Positions 51,800-61,141 of a stretch of 64,000 bases of DNA are shown one piece after another. The number at the start of each line of letters is the position of its first letter. Positions within the stretch are counted from its first letter, which is position 1. The DNA is from Pseudomonas helmanticensis (GTDB taxonomy: Bacteria; Pseudomonadota; Gammaproteobacteria; Pseudomonadales; Pseudomonadaceae). The notes under the pieces were generated by a model. That model saw only the letters and a program-made list of their open reading frames with translations, ran no database searches and was not told where the DNA came from. The position numbers and the translations under genes are program-made. The stretch lies in the NCBI RefSeq assembly GCF_900182985.1, contig NZ_FXUY01000001.1, positions 1,674,001-1,738,000 of the forward strand, in the 5' to 3' direction.

Positions 51800-53977
51800 A
51801 TGTCGTTTCAGACCATTCACCGCCGTTCGAACCTCTCGCCCAACTTGCTGGCAATCGCCATCTGCATGGCGGGCATCACCAGCGTTTCAGCTGAGGAAAA
51901 ACCCCAGGCAGCGCCTGAAAAAGCCAATGCACCGACCACCCTCGAGCTGGGCGCTACCGAAATCGGCGCCACGCAAATGAGCAGCACCACCGAAGGCACG
52001 GACTCCTACACCACTGGCCCGATGCAGACCGCGACCAAGCTGTCGCTGACCATGCGCGAAACGCCACAAGCGGTGACCGTGATCACCCGGCAGCGCATGG
52101 ACGACCAGAACATGACCAGCATCAATGATGTGGTGAAGGCCACGCCGGGGTTGTTCCTCAATCAGTCCAGCGGCCCCGGCCGACAGACTTACAGCGCTCG
52201 CGGCTTCGACATCGATACCATCATGTACGACGGCCTGCCGAGTTCTTATTCGCCGTTCTCGATGGCGGTGCAGCCGAACCTGGCGATGTTCGACCGGGTC
52301 GAAATCGTTCGCGGTGCGACCGGCCTCGTCACCGGTGCCGGCAACCCTTCGGCGGCCATCAACCTGGTGCGCAAACGCCCGACGACCGATCAACAAGTGA
52401 CCCTCACCGGCGCCGCCGGCAGTTGGGATGATTACCGTGGCGAGATCGACGCCTCCAGCCCGCTGAATGACAGCGGCACCTTGCGTGGCCGGGTGGTGAG
52501 TTCCTATCAGGGCGCCGACAGCTTCCGCGACAAAGAGCAGAACGATCACGGTCTGTTCTATGCCATCGGTGAAGCCGACCTCAGCGAAAGCACCACGGCG
52601 ACCCTGGGCTTCTCCCGTCAGAACGAGCAAACCAACTATTTCTGGGGCGGCTTGCCGATCGGCACCGACGGTCATCACCTCGACCTGCCCCGCTCCACCT
52701 ATCCGGGCACCGATTGGGAAAACAAGAAGCTGCAGATTGACACCGTCTTCGGTGAAGTCGATCACCGCTTCGACAACGACTGGAAACTGCACCTCGCCGG
52801 CTCGTCCTCGACACTCAACGGCGAGTTCTCCGGCACTTATCTGTCGCGCTACAAAGGCCCGCTGGAAACCACCGCCTACCAGTCGCACAACACCGACAAG
52901 CAAACCGCGCTCGACGCCTTTGCCAGCGGCCCGTTCGAAGCCTTCGGCCGCACCCACGAACTGGTCCTCGGCGCCAGCAACCGCGTCTACGATGCCACCT
53001 CCAAGGAATACGACCCCTACACCACGGCATGGCCGATCGGTGCACCAAAACCGGACTTCGTGCGTGACAGCAAAACCCGCACGGTGACCACGCAGGATGC
53101 GGTGTACCTGACCACTCGCCTGAGCCTGGCCGACCCGCTGACACTGATCCTCGGCGGCCGTCTCGACTGGTACGACTACGATGACCGCACCGGTGACGGC
53201 GACTACAAAGTCACCCGCAACCTGACGCGCTACTCGGGCCTGATCTACAAGCTCGACGATCACCACTCGCTGTACGCCAGCTACACCGACATTTTCACCC
53301 CGCAAACCCAGCAGGACATCTCCGGCAAACAGCTCGACCCGATCGTCGGCGAAAACTACGAGGTCGGCATCAAGGGCGAGTACTTCAACGGCGCCCTCAA
53401 CGCCAGCCTGGCGGTGTTCCAGATCGACCAGACCAACCGCGCAACCCTCGCCGAAAGTCAGCTCGGCTGCCCGGTGATGACCTGCTACCAGGGTTCCGGC
53501 AAAGTCCGCAGCCAAGGCCTGGATGTCGAACTGCAAGGCGCCCTGACCGAGAACTGGCAAGTCGGCGCCGGTTACACCTACACCCGCGCGCACTACATCA
53601 AGGACGAAAACCCGGACAACAATAATCAGCGCTTCGACACCGATACGCCTGAGCATTTGTTCAAGGTTTCGACCCTGTACCGCCTGCAAGGCCCGCTGGA
53701 GAAATTCCGCATCGGCGGCAACGTCTACTGGCAGAGCCGCATGTACAACGATGTACCGCTCAGCGTCGGCAGCTATCGCCTCGAACAGGGCAGCTACGCG
53801 GTCACCGACCTGATGGCCGGTTATGAGGTCAACAAACACCTGGATCTGCAGGTCAACGCCAACAACGTCTTTGACCGCGTCTACTACTCCGCCATCGGCT
53901 ACAACACCACCTGGGGATCCACCGACAACTACGGCAACCCGCGCAGTTACATGCTGACGGCCAAGTACAAATTCTAA
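51800..53977 (+). CDS. TonB-dependent siderophore receptor
   Basis: A 725-residue outer-membrane receptor. The signal peptide ends near SVSA/EE, followed by a short linker, a TonB-box region, the plug (SLTMRETPQAVTVITRQRMDD...) and a 22-strand barrel ending in the terminal Phe motif YMLTAKYKF. There is no extra N-terminal signalling domain of the FpvA/FecA kind, so it does not drive a surface-signalling sigma factor. The ATG at 51800 begins the signal peptide; an upstream in-frame codon at 51752 overlaps the Fur box and is less likely. Ferric hydroxamate or a similar siderophore is the expected cargo; identity unknown. Confidence 0.92.
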   Translation: MSFQTIHRRSNLSPNLLAIAICMAGITSVSAEEKPQAAPEKANAPTTLELGATEIGATQMSSTTEGTDSYTTGPMQTATKLSLTMRETPQAVTVITRQRMDDQNMTSINDVVKATPGLFLNQSSGPGRQTYSARGFDIDTIMYDGLPSSYSPFSMAVQPNLAMFDRVEIVRGATGLVTGAGNPSAAINLVRKRPTTDQQVTLTGAAGSWDDYRGEIDASSPLNDSGTLRGRVVSSYQGADSFRDKEQNDHGLFYAIGEADLSESTTATLGFSRQNEQTNYFWGGLPIGTDGHHLDLPRSTYPGTDWENKKLQIDTVFGEVDHRFDNDWKLHLAGSSSTLNGEFSGTYLSRYKGPLETTAYQSHNTDKQTALDAFASGPFEAFGRTHELVLGASNRVYDATSKEYDPYTTAWPIGAPKPDFVRDSKTRTVTTQDAVYLTTRLSLADPLTLILGGRLDWYDYDDRTGDGDYKVTRNLTRYSGLIYKLDDHHSLYASYTDIFTPQTQQDISGKQLDPIVGENYEVGIKGEYFNGALNASLAVFQIDQTNRATLAESQLGCPVMTCYQGSGKVRSQGLDVELQGALTENWQVGAGYTYTRAHYIKDENPDNNNQRFDTDTPEHLFKVSTLYRLQGPLEKFRIGGNVYWQSRMYNDVPLSVGSYRLEQGSYAVTDLMAGYEVNKHLDLQVNANNVFDRVYYSAIGYNTTWGSTDNYGNPRSYMLTAKYKF

Positions 53978-54000
53978 AACACTCGTAAAACGTTCAACCG

Positions 54001-54040
54001 CGAAGGGCGCCTGGAACAACCACGCGCCCTTCGTCTTTTT
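54001..54040 (+). terminator. Rho-independent terminator of the receptor gene
   Basis: CGAAGGGCGC ... GCGCCCTTCG stem followed by TCTTTTT, 23 bp after the stop. Confidence 0.85.
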
Positions 54041-54112
54041 CCGACAAGCCCATTAGTCATCACCGGCGATAACGGATAGTCTCTGAGCAAATTCATTGCG
54101 AAGCGCCGCCTA

Positions 54113-55306
54113 ATGACCAATCCGGAGTTCATCCCAGACATCGAAGCCATCAGCAGCATTGACGCGGTGCCGGTGATTCTGAGTATGGTCAAACACCTCA
54201 CCGGCATGCGCTTCGCGGCGGTGGCGCGGGTGACTGAGCGAAACTGGGTGGCCTGCGCCGTCGACGACTCGATCGACTTCGGGCTCAAGCCCGGCGGCGA
54301 ACTGGTGCTTGAATCGACCATCTGTCACGAAATCCGCCAACACCAGCAACCGGTGATTTTCGGCCACGCCAGCGCGCACCCGATCTTTTCCCGGCATCAC
54401 ACGCCACAGACCTACGGCCTGGAAAGCTACATTTCCATCCCGATCGTCAAAGCCAATGGTGATTTTTTCGGCACGCTCTGCGCCATCGACTCGGTGCCGG
54501 CGAATCTCGACGAACCGGCGATCGCCAAGACCCTCACGCTGTTCGCCCAACTGATCGCCATGAGCCTCGACACGCAAAGTCATCTGGAGGCCGCCAAGGT
54601 CGAGCTGGCCAGTGCCAACGAACTCGGGCGGCTGCGCGAGCAATTCATCGCGGTGCTCGGCCATGACCTGCGCACACCGCTGAGCGCGATCCGCATGAGC
54701 GCCGATCTGCTGCAAACCAAAACCGAAGACAAGCGCTCGCTCAATCTGTTGTCGGCCATCCGCAACAGCTCGATGCGCATGGGCGTGCTGATCGAGAACA
54801 TTCTCGACTTTGCCCGTGGCCGTCTGGGTGGCGGGATTCCGGTCCAGCGCAAACTGGTGGATGACTTGCAACGGACATTGCTGCTGACCCTGGAAGAGGT
54901 CCAGGCTTCGCACCCGCGCGCGACCTTCATTCATGAATTGAACGTACCGACGGGGGTCTATTGCGATGCCCTGCGCATCAGCCAGTTGCTGTCCAACCTG
55001 CTCGGCAACGCGGTGACCCACGGCTCGGCCAGCGCGCCGATCATCCTCAAGGCGTGTGCCGAGGGCGATGAAATCGTCATCTCGCTGAGCAATCAGGGCA
55101 CGCCGATTCCGGCGCCATTGATGCCGCTGCTGTTCGAACCGTTTTCCCGGTCCGAAGCCGGTCAGCGCGGTGAAGGCCTGGGGCTGGGCCTGTACATCGC
55201 TGCGCAGATCACCGCTGCACACAACGGCACGTTGCAGGTGACATCCGATGCCGAGTCGGGAACCTGCTTTGTCGCGAGATTCCCGGCGCAGTTCAAATGG
55301 GTTTGA
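54113..55306 (+). CDS. Orphan GAF-domain sensor histidine kinase
   Basis: A 397-residue soluble kinase. The N-terminal GAF domain spans residues 12-155 and lacks an obvious bilin cysteine, though Cys71 in STICHEI is near the usual region. The HisKA dimer has His184 in VLGHDLRTPLSA. The ATPase domain has the N box LLSNLLGNAVTHG and a G box GEGLGLGLYI. There is no membrane helix, so the signal is cytoplasmic. No response regulator gene is adjacent, so its partner is elsewhere. Confidence 0.9.
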   Translation: MTNPEFIPDIEAISSIDAVPVILSMVKHLTGMRFAAVARVTERNWVACAVDDSIDFGLKPGGELVLESTICHEIRQHQQPVIFGHASAHPIFSRHHTPQTYGLESYISIPIVKANGDFFGTLCAIDSVPANLDEPAIAKTLTLFAQLIAMSLDTQSHLEAAKVELASANELGRLREQFIAVLGHDLRTPLSAIRMSADLLQTKTEDKRSLNLLSAIRNSSMRMGVLIENILDFARGRLGGGIPVQRKLVDDLQRTLLLTLEEVQASHPRATFIHELNVPTGVYCDALRISQLLSNLLGNAVTHGSASAPIILKACAEGDEIVISLSNQGTPIPAPLMPLLFEPFSRSEAGQRGEGLGLGLYIAAQITAAHNGTLQVTSDAESGTCFVARFPAQFKWV

Positions 55307-55321
55307 GCCGAAGTCCGGCGA

Positions 55322-55963
55322 TCAAGCGGTCTGCCGGCGCATGGTCAGGATCGCGGCACCGAAACCAATGAACGTCGTGCCCACGACGCGGCTGACCCAA
55401 CGCGACAGCGCCGGCCGCGTCAGCACCCCTTTGGCCCGCGAGGCCAGCGCCGCATAGACGCTCAGCGACGACACCGACAACGCCATGAAGATCGACGTCA
55501 GTATCAGGAATTGCGGCAGCAGCGCCGCGCCCTGATCGATGAACTGTGGGAACAGCGCGGTGAAAAACATCGTCGCCTTGGGATTGGTCACAGCGGTGAG
55601 AAAGGCTGACTTGTACAGTTTGCTGCGCGTCGGCCGCACCTTGTTCGCGTCCCCTTCCGTGCCTTCCGGCAGCATCGGGCCTTTTTTGCACAGCTGCTTG
55701 ACGCCGAGATAGAACAGATACCCGGCACCGATGACCTTCACCGCGTTGAAGAGGACTTCCGAACTGGCCAGCAACGCGCCCAATCCGAGCATCGCCGCCG
55801 CCGACAGGCAGAACAGCCCACTGGCATTGCCCAACGAGGACCAAATGGTGCTGCGCTGCCCATGGGCCAGGCTGTTGTTGATCGCCATCAACGTCGCCGG
55901 GCCGGGACTGGCGATCGCAATCGCGGCGACCAGGGTGAAGGTCAGAATCGAGTGAGAATCCAT
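55322..55963 (-). CDS. LysE-family amino-acid exporter (RhtB type)
   Basis: A 213-residue membrane protein with five or six helices and the LysE/RhtB opening AAIAIASPGPATLMAINNSLAHG, then the conserved FLTAVTNPKATMFFTALFPQF. The ATG at 55963 starts the usual N-terminus (MDSHSILTF). It exports amino acids or derivatives such as homoserine in the family; the cargo here is unknown. It is convergent with the kinase gene, with stops 15 bp apart. Confidence 0.9.
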   Translation of the reverse strand: MDSHSILTFTLVAAIAIASPGPATLMAINNSLAHGQRSTIWSSLGNASGLFCLSAAAMLGLGALLASSEVLFNAVKVIGAGYLFYLGVKQLCKKGPMLPEGTEGDANKVRPTRSKLYKSAFLTAVTNPKATMFFTALFPQFIDQGAALLPQFLILTSIFMALSVSSLSVYAALASRAKGVLTRPALSRWVSRVVGTTFIGFGAAILTMRRQTA

Positions 55964-56139
55964 TTTCAGTGCTCGCGATAAATGAGGTGAGGTGCGGCAT
56001 GTTACAGCAGCCGGGCGATCTGTCGCAGAGCCGACTATACCTTCTGCGATAGCGCTTTTGCCCATTGACGGATGGACACCGGTGACTGTTTCGAACCAGC
56101 TGACTTTTCTATGCCGACAGTGGTTGAGTTCCTGAACGA

Positions 56140-56238
56140 ACCCTGTGGGAGCGGGCTTGCTCGCGAAAGCGGTCTGTCAGGTCATACAGAGAGCGATTGA
56201 TAAACTGCCTTCGCGAGCAAGCCCGCTCCCACAATGGG
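56140..56238. repeat. Inverted REP pair (TGTGGGAGCGGGCTTGCTCG type)
   Basis: CCCTGTGGGAGCGGGCTTGC and its inverted partner ending in CCCGCTCCCACAATGGG, with 40 bp between. Confidence 0.85.
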
Positions 56239-56264
56239 TGTGTGCAGTCTCAGCGAAAAAAAGC

Positions 56265-56299
56265 AAAAAAAACCCCGCGACCGAATGAAGGCGCGGGGC
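56265..56299 (-). terminator. Rho-independent terminator of the small lipoprotein gene
   Basis: On the minus strand CCCCGCG ... CGCGGGG followed by eight T bases. It lies 60 bp after the lipoprotein stop. Confidence 0.85.
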
Positions 56300-56360
56300 A
56301 AAAAATTGGTTGGTTGCGGCCAACCAAAGGAGCTCTGTTACATACGTGTACGGGGTGAAA

Positions 56361-56702
56361 TCAGATGCAGTCCTGCGCGGCGCGCTCAAAACTCGAAGGC
56401 AGGTAGTTCGAGGCCAGCAAGTGGCGCTCGTAGAGGAACACCTTGCCGCCAGTGCCAGCCTTGTAGGCTTCCAGAATGTTGTCCGCGGAAATCTTGCTCG
56501 GCACCACGATGCGGTAGCTGCGCTGGGTCTGCGACACCGTCGGGTTCAACGCGCTGCCCTGCAGTTTCGGCACCACGCAATCGGCGTATTGCGCCGGGGT
56601 CTTGCTGGTCTGCAAGGTCAGGGTCGGGTTGTTCGGCGTGGAGGCACAACCGGCGAGCAACAGGGAAGCAACAGCCATGGCAGGCACAAATAAAGGACGC
56701 AT
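56361..56702 (-). CDS. Small hypothetical lipoprotein
   Basis: A 113-residue lipoprotein with lipobox LLAGC (Cys19) followed by ASTPNNPTLTLQTSKTPAQYADCVVP and a compact domain ending ERAAQDCI; two cysteines could form a disulfide. The start at 56702 begins the signal peptide (MRPLFVPAMAVAS). Similar small lipoproteins are widespread in Pseudomonas without known function. A terminator follows. Confidence 0.8.
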   Translation of the reverse strand: MRPLFVPAMAVASLLLAGCASTPNNPTLTLQTSKTPAQYADCVVPKLQGSALNPTVSQTQRSYRIVVPSKISADNILEAYKAGTGGKVFLYERHLLASNYLPSSFERAAQDCI

Positions 56703-56788
56703 CAGTAAAATCCTGAAAATAAAGGTTCGGTTCAACCGGCAACGGTTCAGCCTCACGGAGCCGCCGTCGCCATTTATGTTTTAAGTGT

Positions 56789-57433
56789 TCAGCTCGACGC
56801 CACCAAGGCCTTGAGCGACACATCGAATTGCTTCAATGCGTTAAGTTGCAGGTCTCGCTGTCTGTCGATCTGCGCGGCGACTTGCGGCGCTGCCTGGTTA
56901 TGTACCCAGACCGAAGGCAGTTGTTTCTCGACAGCGCCTTCGGCCTTGCCGATGTATTGCAGGTCAGCGTCGTAGAAGCGTGCGGTAAACCGCGCTTCGA
57001 CCAGGCTGTTGCGTTGCGTCAGCAGGCGATTGAAGGTGTCGAGCTTGACCACGATGTCCGGATGCGCCTGAATCAGCGCATCGAGATTGTCGTAGACGGT
57101 CACCGACAGAAACTGTTGCTGCAACGAACTCATCAGCCAGTCGATCGCCAGTTCCGGATCGGAGCTGGCAACGAACGCCTGGCGAATCCGCGTATCGAGC
57201 GCATCTTTTGCGCCGTTCAACGCCATGTCGTGGTAACGCTCAAGGTATTGCAGGTTTTCCAGGGTGTTCTCGCTGAGCAGTACACCCACGGTCTGCGAGT
57301 GCTGCAATGTGGCGCTGCTGCCGGCGATGGCTTGAAGATGACAGGACCGGGCGTCGCCTGCGTAGGCCGGTGCAGTAGCAACCGCGCCGCCCATCAACAG
57401 GGCAACCAGAGCCAGTCGGGTCAGAGTCTTCAT
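56789..57433 (-). CDS. Hypothetical exported protein
   Basis: A 214-residue protein with a Sec signal peptide (residues 1-25, cut near AYA/GD), then a helix-rich region with repeated Gln/Leu patterns such as LMSSLQQQFLSV and DRQRDLQLNALKQFDVS, which may form coiled coil. The start at 57433 is chosen for the signal peptide; upstream codons lack one. It shares the minus strand with the small lipoprotein 86 bp downstream. No family recognised. Confidence 0.75.
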   Translation of the reverse strand: MKTLTRLALVALLMGGAVATAPAYAGDARSCHLQAIAGSSATLQHSQTVGVLLSENTLENLQYLERYHDMALNGAKDALDTRIRQAFVASSDPELAIDWLMSSLQQQFLSVTVYDNLDALIQAHPDIVVKLDTFNRLLTQRNSLVEARFTARFYDADLQYIGKAEGAVEKQLPSVWVHNQAAPQVAAQIDRQRDLQLNALKQFDVSLKALVASS

Positions 57434-57602
57434 CGCGCAAATTCCTTGAGCTGCGTGTTCGATGGAGCCGATTTTCCGCTCATTACCGACAAAGCAGAAC
57501 TTGCGTTTCGTGATGGTCACTATTACTTCTAGCAATAGTTGCGCGCCGAGCAGACTGATACACACTCACTACAACTAGAAAAAGATCAATGAGGATCCCG
57601 CT

Positions 57603-57851
57603 TTGAGAACGTTTGACCTGATCCGTGACGCCGTTCTGCCCGATTTCCGCGAGCGAGTGGCCGAGTATCTCGTCCAGTATGAAAGCGTCCTGCTGGACAA
57701 GAACATCGCCGATCCGCAGCTGATCAAGGACACCGCCAACCAATTGCGCGGCTACCTGCGTGGCCTCAACACCACACGGGTATTGGGCATGGCGTACTGG
57801 GAAGAGCTGGATCGGCGAGTCGTCGACACCTGGCTCGCGCCGGCGCAATGA
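57603..57851 (+). CDS. Small conserved hypothetical protein, TTG start
   Basis: An 82-residue soluble protein, RTFDLIRDAVLPDFRERVAEYL..., with a helical look and no cysteines or membrane segments. It appears to start with TTG at 57603 after GAGGAT (57589-57594). No ATG in frame would leave a sensible length. The frame ends 56 bp before the alcohol dehydrogenase gene, so it may be the first gene of that unit. No known function. Confidence 0.6.
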   Translation: MRTFDLIRDAVLPDFRERVAEYLVQYESVLLDKNIADPQLIKDTANQLRGYLRGLNTTRVLGMAYWEELDRRVVDTWLAPAQ

Positions 57852-57907
57852 CCGACTAGACTTGCCGGGCTGTCACTGTCCCCGCGAGTCGAACCGGAGG
57901 TGTCCCC

Positions 57908-58936
57908 ATGAGCAACACCGAACCCGCAACTTTCAATGGCTGGGCGGCGACCGCTGCCGGCGCACCGCTGGAGCGTTACAGCTACGATCCCGGCACATTG
58001 GGCGAAGAAGACGTCGAAGTCGCCGTGGAATATTGCGGCGTCTGTCATTCCGATCAGTCGCTGATCGACAACGACTGGGGCATCAGCCGCTACCCCTTTG
58101 TGCCAGGGCATGAGGTGGTCGGCAAAATCGTCCGCATGGGCACTCAGGTGCGCGGCCTGAAAATGGGCCAGCGCGTGGGCATCGGTTGGTACAAGGGCAG
58201 CTGCATGCACTGCTCGTCCTGCATCAGCGGCTCGCAGCAACTGTGTGGCACCGCGCAACCGACGATCATCGGCAGCAACGGCGGCTTCGCTGACCGCTTG
58301 CGTTCGCACTGGGCGTGGGCGATTGCGGTACCCGACAACCTTGACCCGGCCATGGTCGGCCCACTGTTCTGCGCTGGCTCCACGGTGTTCAACCCGTTAC
58401 TGCAATTTGGCGTCAAGCCCACCGACCGCGTCGGCGTGGTCGGCATCGGCGGCCTCGGCCATCTGGCGCTGCGTTTTCTCAACGCCTGGGGCTGTGAAGT
58501 CACGGCGTTCACCTCGTCGCTGAACAAGCAGGACGAAGCCAAGCGCCTCGGCGCGCACAATGTCGTCGCTTCGACCGACAGCAATGCCTTGAAAGCCATT
58601 GCCGGCACGCTGGACTTTCTGTTGATCAGCGCCAACGCCGACCTCGACTGGACAGCCATGCTCGCCACCCTGCGTGCCAACGGCCGACTGCACTTTGTCG
58701 GCATCGTGCCCAGCGCCATTCCGGTGCATGTGTTCGATCTGATCCCGCAGCAGAAATCCCTGTCCGCCTCGCCGGTAGGCTCGCCCGCCACCATGGCGAC
58801 CATGCTGGAATTTTGCGCCCGGCATCAGATTCTGCCGCAGGTCGAGATGTTTCCCATGAGCCAGGTCAACGAGGCGGTCGAGCATTTGCGCAGCGGCAAG
58901 GCGCGCTACCGCGTGGTGCTCGACGCCAGCCAGTAA
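57908..58936 (+). CDS. Zinc-dependent NAD(P) alcohol dehydrogenase
   Basis: A 342-residue medium-chain dehydrogenase of the cinnamyl-alcohol/YahK type. Catalytic zinc ligands are Cys in CGVCHSDQ and His in PGHEVVG. The structural zinc site is four cysteines in CMHCSSCISGSQQLC. The Rossmann motif is VVGIGGLGHLALRF. The ATG follows CGGAGG (57894-57899). It should reduce broad aldehydes with NADPH; the physiological substrate is unknown. Confidence 0.92.
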   Translation: MSNTEPATFNGWAATAAGAPLERYSYDPGTLGEEDVEVAVEYCGVCHSDQSLIDNDWGISRYPFVPGHEVVGKIVRMGTQVRGLKMGQRVGIGWYKGSCMHCSSCISGSQQLCGTAQPTIIGSNGGFADRLRSHWAWAIAVPDNLDPAMVGPLFCAGSTVFNPLLQFGVKPTDRVGVVGIGGLGHLALRFLNAWGCEVTAFTSSLNKQDEAKRLGAHNVVASTDSNALKAIAGTLDFLLISANADLDWTAMLATLRANGRLHFVGIVPSAIPVHVFDLIPQQKSLSASPVGSPATMATMLEFCARHQILPQVEMFPMSQVNEAVEHLRSGKARYRVVLDASQ

Positions 58937-59042
58937 CCGTTCGGCGCGACGGCCACAGCCGCTCGCGCCGCCCTCCTGCCAAATCAGCCGCAAACGCTTA
59001 CAATCGCCGGTCTTGCTGCCCCACAGACAGGCCCCTGAAGAA

Positions 59043-60200
59043 ATGCCGCTCGACCCTCCTACGATGCTGACCCTTTCGATCGCGCTCGCGGCCGCTGCCG
59101 CGCTGTACCTGGCGGTCGAGTGGCGCAGCATCCGTGAACCTTCGCTGCTGTTCTGGAGCGCCGGGTTTGCCACGATCACCGTAGGCTCCACCCTCGCCCT
59201 GCTGCGCAGCAACGGCTTTGTGCTGATCGGGATCTGGTTTGCCAACGGCCTGCTGGTCACCGCGCATTTTCTGTTCCTGCTCGGTGTCGCGCGTTTCACC
59301 CAGACGCGGCTGTCGCGCGCCTGGTACCTGATTTTCGTGCTCTGGCTGGCGTTGTTGCTGTTGCCGGACGGGCCGCAGTGGTCGAAAGTCATGCTGGTGG
59401 CCAACTCGCTGCTGGTCGCGGCGGCGACGCTCAAGGGCAGTTTCCTGCTGCGCCCGCACGGCAAATCGCTGAGCGTCGGCGCGGTGCAGTTGCGCTATGT
59501 GCTGCTGCTCCACGGCCTGTTCTATGTCGCCAAAGCGTTGACCGTGGTGATTCCCGGCACGCTGATCGACCTGGCCGCGTTCAAGGGCGAGATCATCCAG
59601 ATTTCCCTGGTCGAGGGCGCGATGGCGATCATGCTGATTGCGCTGTCGATGACCGGCACCGAACGCTACCGCCGGGAACAGCAAATCGCCCGCCTCGCCG
59701 AGCGCGATCCGCTGACCGCCCTGTACAACCGCCGCGCCCTCGAAAAACGCGCACCACGCCTGCTCGCCGAGGTTTCGCCAGAGCGCCGTGGCGCCCTGCT
59801 GTTGATCGATATCGACAACTTCAAACTGGTCAACGACCTGTATGGCCATACCGCCGGCGACCGTTTGCTGATCGCTTTGAGCGAGATGATCCGCTCGCAG
59901 CTGCCACGCAACGCCTTGGCCGCGCGCCTGGGTGGCGACGAGTTCGTCATGCTGCTGAGCAACGTCTCCACCGAACGCATCGTCGAACTGGGCAACGCCC
60001 TGCGCGAGCAGTTCCTCGCTAGCGCCTCAGAGACTTTCCCCACGCCCGCCGCCGTGACACTGAGCATCGGCGCCAGCCTGTTCGACACTCCACCGGCCAG
60101 CCTCACCGCGCTGATCGAACAAGGCGACGCCGCGCTCTACGAGTCCAAACGCGGCGGGCGCAACCGCATACGCCTGACCGGGCTTACCACTCCAGGATGA
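59043..60200 (+). CDS. Diguanylate cyclase with seven-helix-like membrane domain
   Basis: A 385-residue protein with six or seven membrane helices in residues 8-205 and a C-terminal GGDEF domain (about 222-380). The active-site motif GGDEF is intact at 297-301, and the metal/substrate motif LLLIDIDNFKLVND is present. No RxxD inhibitory site lies five residues before GGDEF, so product feedback is probably absent. It makes cyclic-di-GMP at the membrane. The start at 59043 is one of two close ATGs (the other is 59064). Its stop overlaps the thioesterase start. Confidence 0.88.
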   Translation: MPLDPPTMLTLSIALAAAAALYLAVEWRSIREPSLLFWSAGFATITVGSTLALLRSNGFVLIGIWFANGLLVTAHFLFLLGVARFTQTRLSRAWYLIFVLWLALLLLPDGPQWSKVMLVANSLLVAAATLKGSFLLRPHGKSLSVGAVQLRYVLLLHGLFYVAKALTVVIPGTLIDLAAFKGEIIQISLVEGAMAIMLIALSMTGTERYRREQQIARLAERDPLTALYNRRALEKRAPRLLAEVSPERRGALLLIDIDNFKLVNDLYGHTAGDRLLIALSEMIRSQLPRNALAARLGGDEFVMLLSNVSTERIVELGNALREQFLASASETFPTPAAVTLSIGASLFDTPPASLTALIEQGDAALYESKRGGRNRIRLTGLTTPG

Positions 60201-60706
60201 CCCCTCGCATGTCCAGCCTCGAAACCTCCCTGCAAGACATCGCCGCGCCTGAAGGCGTCTGCTACGGCTGCGGCGGCAGCAACCCGCACGGTTTGCACAT
60301 CAAGAGTCACTGGCACGCAGACGGCGTGCACGTCGTCGCCGAACACCTGCCCGACGCGCAATACTGCGGCTGGCCGCAACTGGTTTACGGCGGCCTGATT
60401 GCGATGCTGGTCGACTGCCATTCCAACTGGACCGCCATGGCCTATCACTACCGCAACGAACAGCGCGAAGCCGGCAGCCTGCCGCGCATCGACTGCGTCA
60501 CCGGCAACCTCGGCATCAAGTTCATCAAACCAACGCCAATGGGCGTGACGCTGACGCTAAGGGCGAAAGTCGAAGGCGAAATCGGGCGCAAGAGCCGAGT
60601 GATCTGCGAGGTGTATGCCGGTGACGTGCTTACCGCGATTGGCGATTCGGTATTTGTCCGCGTCGATACCGGGCAACTGGCAGCAGTGGCCCACGGTCAG
60701 GGATGA
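60197..60706 (+). CDS. Hotdog-fold thioesterase (PaaI family)
   Basis: A 169-residue hotdog-fold protein: GVCYGCGGSNPHGLHIKSHW at the N-terminus, then QLVYGGLIAMLVDCHSNWTAMAYHY, the long central helix with the catalytic Asp of the PaaI/4HBT group. The ATG at 60197 overlaps the cyclase stop (ATGA); an ATG at 60209 with better ribosome-site spacing is an alternative. It should hydrolyse an acyl-CoA thioester; the substrate is unknown. Pairing with a cyclase is probably positional. Confidence 0.85.
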   Translation: MTPRMSSLETSLQDIAAPEGVCYGCGGSNPHGLHIKSHWHADGVHVVAEHLPDAQYCGWPQLVYGGLIAMLVDCHSNWTAMAYHYRNEQREAGSLPRIDCVTGNLGIKFIKPTPMGVTLTLRAKVEGEIGRKSRVICEVYAGDVLTAIGDSVFVRVDTGQLAAVAHGQG

Positions 60707-60783
60707 TCAGCGCTGATTGAAAATATCTCGAACTCCGGCACGACCATCGTATCCAACGTACAGGTCACTGGAGGTTGAGAAAA

Positions 60784-61002
60784 ATGAACAGCACTGACGA
60801 TACCCAACCCGTAACACCGGCCGTCGACTCTTCGGGCAAACCGGTCAATGTGGTGCAACGCGATCTGGCAGACACGGATGACGATACCAAAGCCGTCGAC
60901 GAGGTGATCACCCCCACTTCGACCCGTACCAAGGAGCAGGACGCCGAGACGCTGCAGCGCAAGGTCGACGAGATCGAGCGCAAGGTAGCGGATGGTAATT
61001 AG
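60784..61002 (+). CDS. Small acidic hypothetical protein
   Basis: A 72-residue highly charged protein (MNSTDDTQPVTPAVDSSG...), disordered-looking at the start and with a heptad-like C-terminus QRKVDEIERKVADG. The start at 60784 is preferred over 60775 because GAGG lies at 60771-60774. No family recognised; such proteins in Pseudomonas are often stress-induced. Confidence 0.65.
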   Translation: MNSTDDTQPVTPAVDSSGKPVNVVQRDLADTDDDTKAVDEVITPTSTRTKEQDAETLQRKVDEIERKVADGN

Positions 61003-61141
61003 CTCGCGGGCAGATCTCGATTCAGTCGCTACAGCGGCCATGCGCGCCCGCCGATGAAAAAACGTTCATCACGGGTGTTTTGACGTTTTTTTATCAAACC
61101 GCTTCGTAGAGTGGCTGAATCGACCCAACAGGTAGCGCTCT

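Noticed and set aside
51887..54019. 710-codon minus-strand frame
   Set aside because: Antisense to the TonB receptor; Val/Gly/Gln-rich with no domain.
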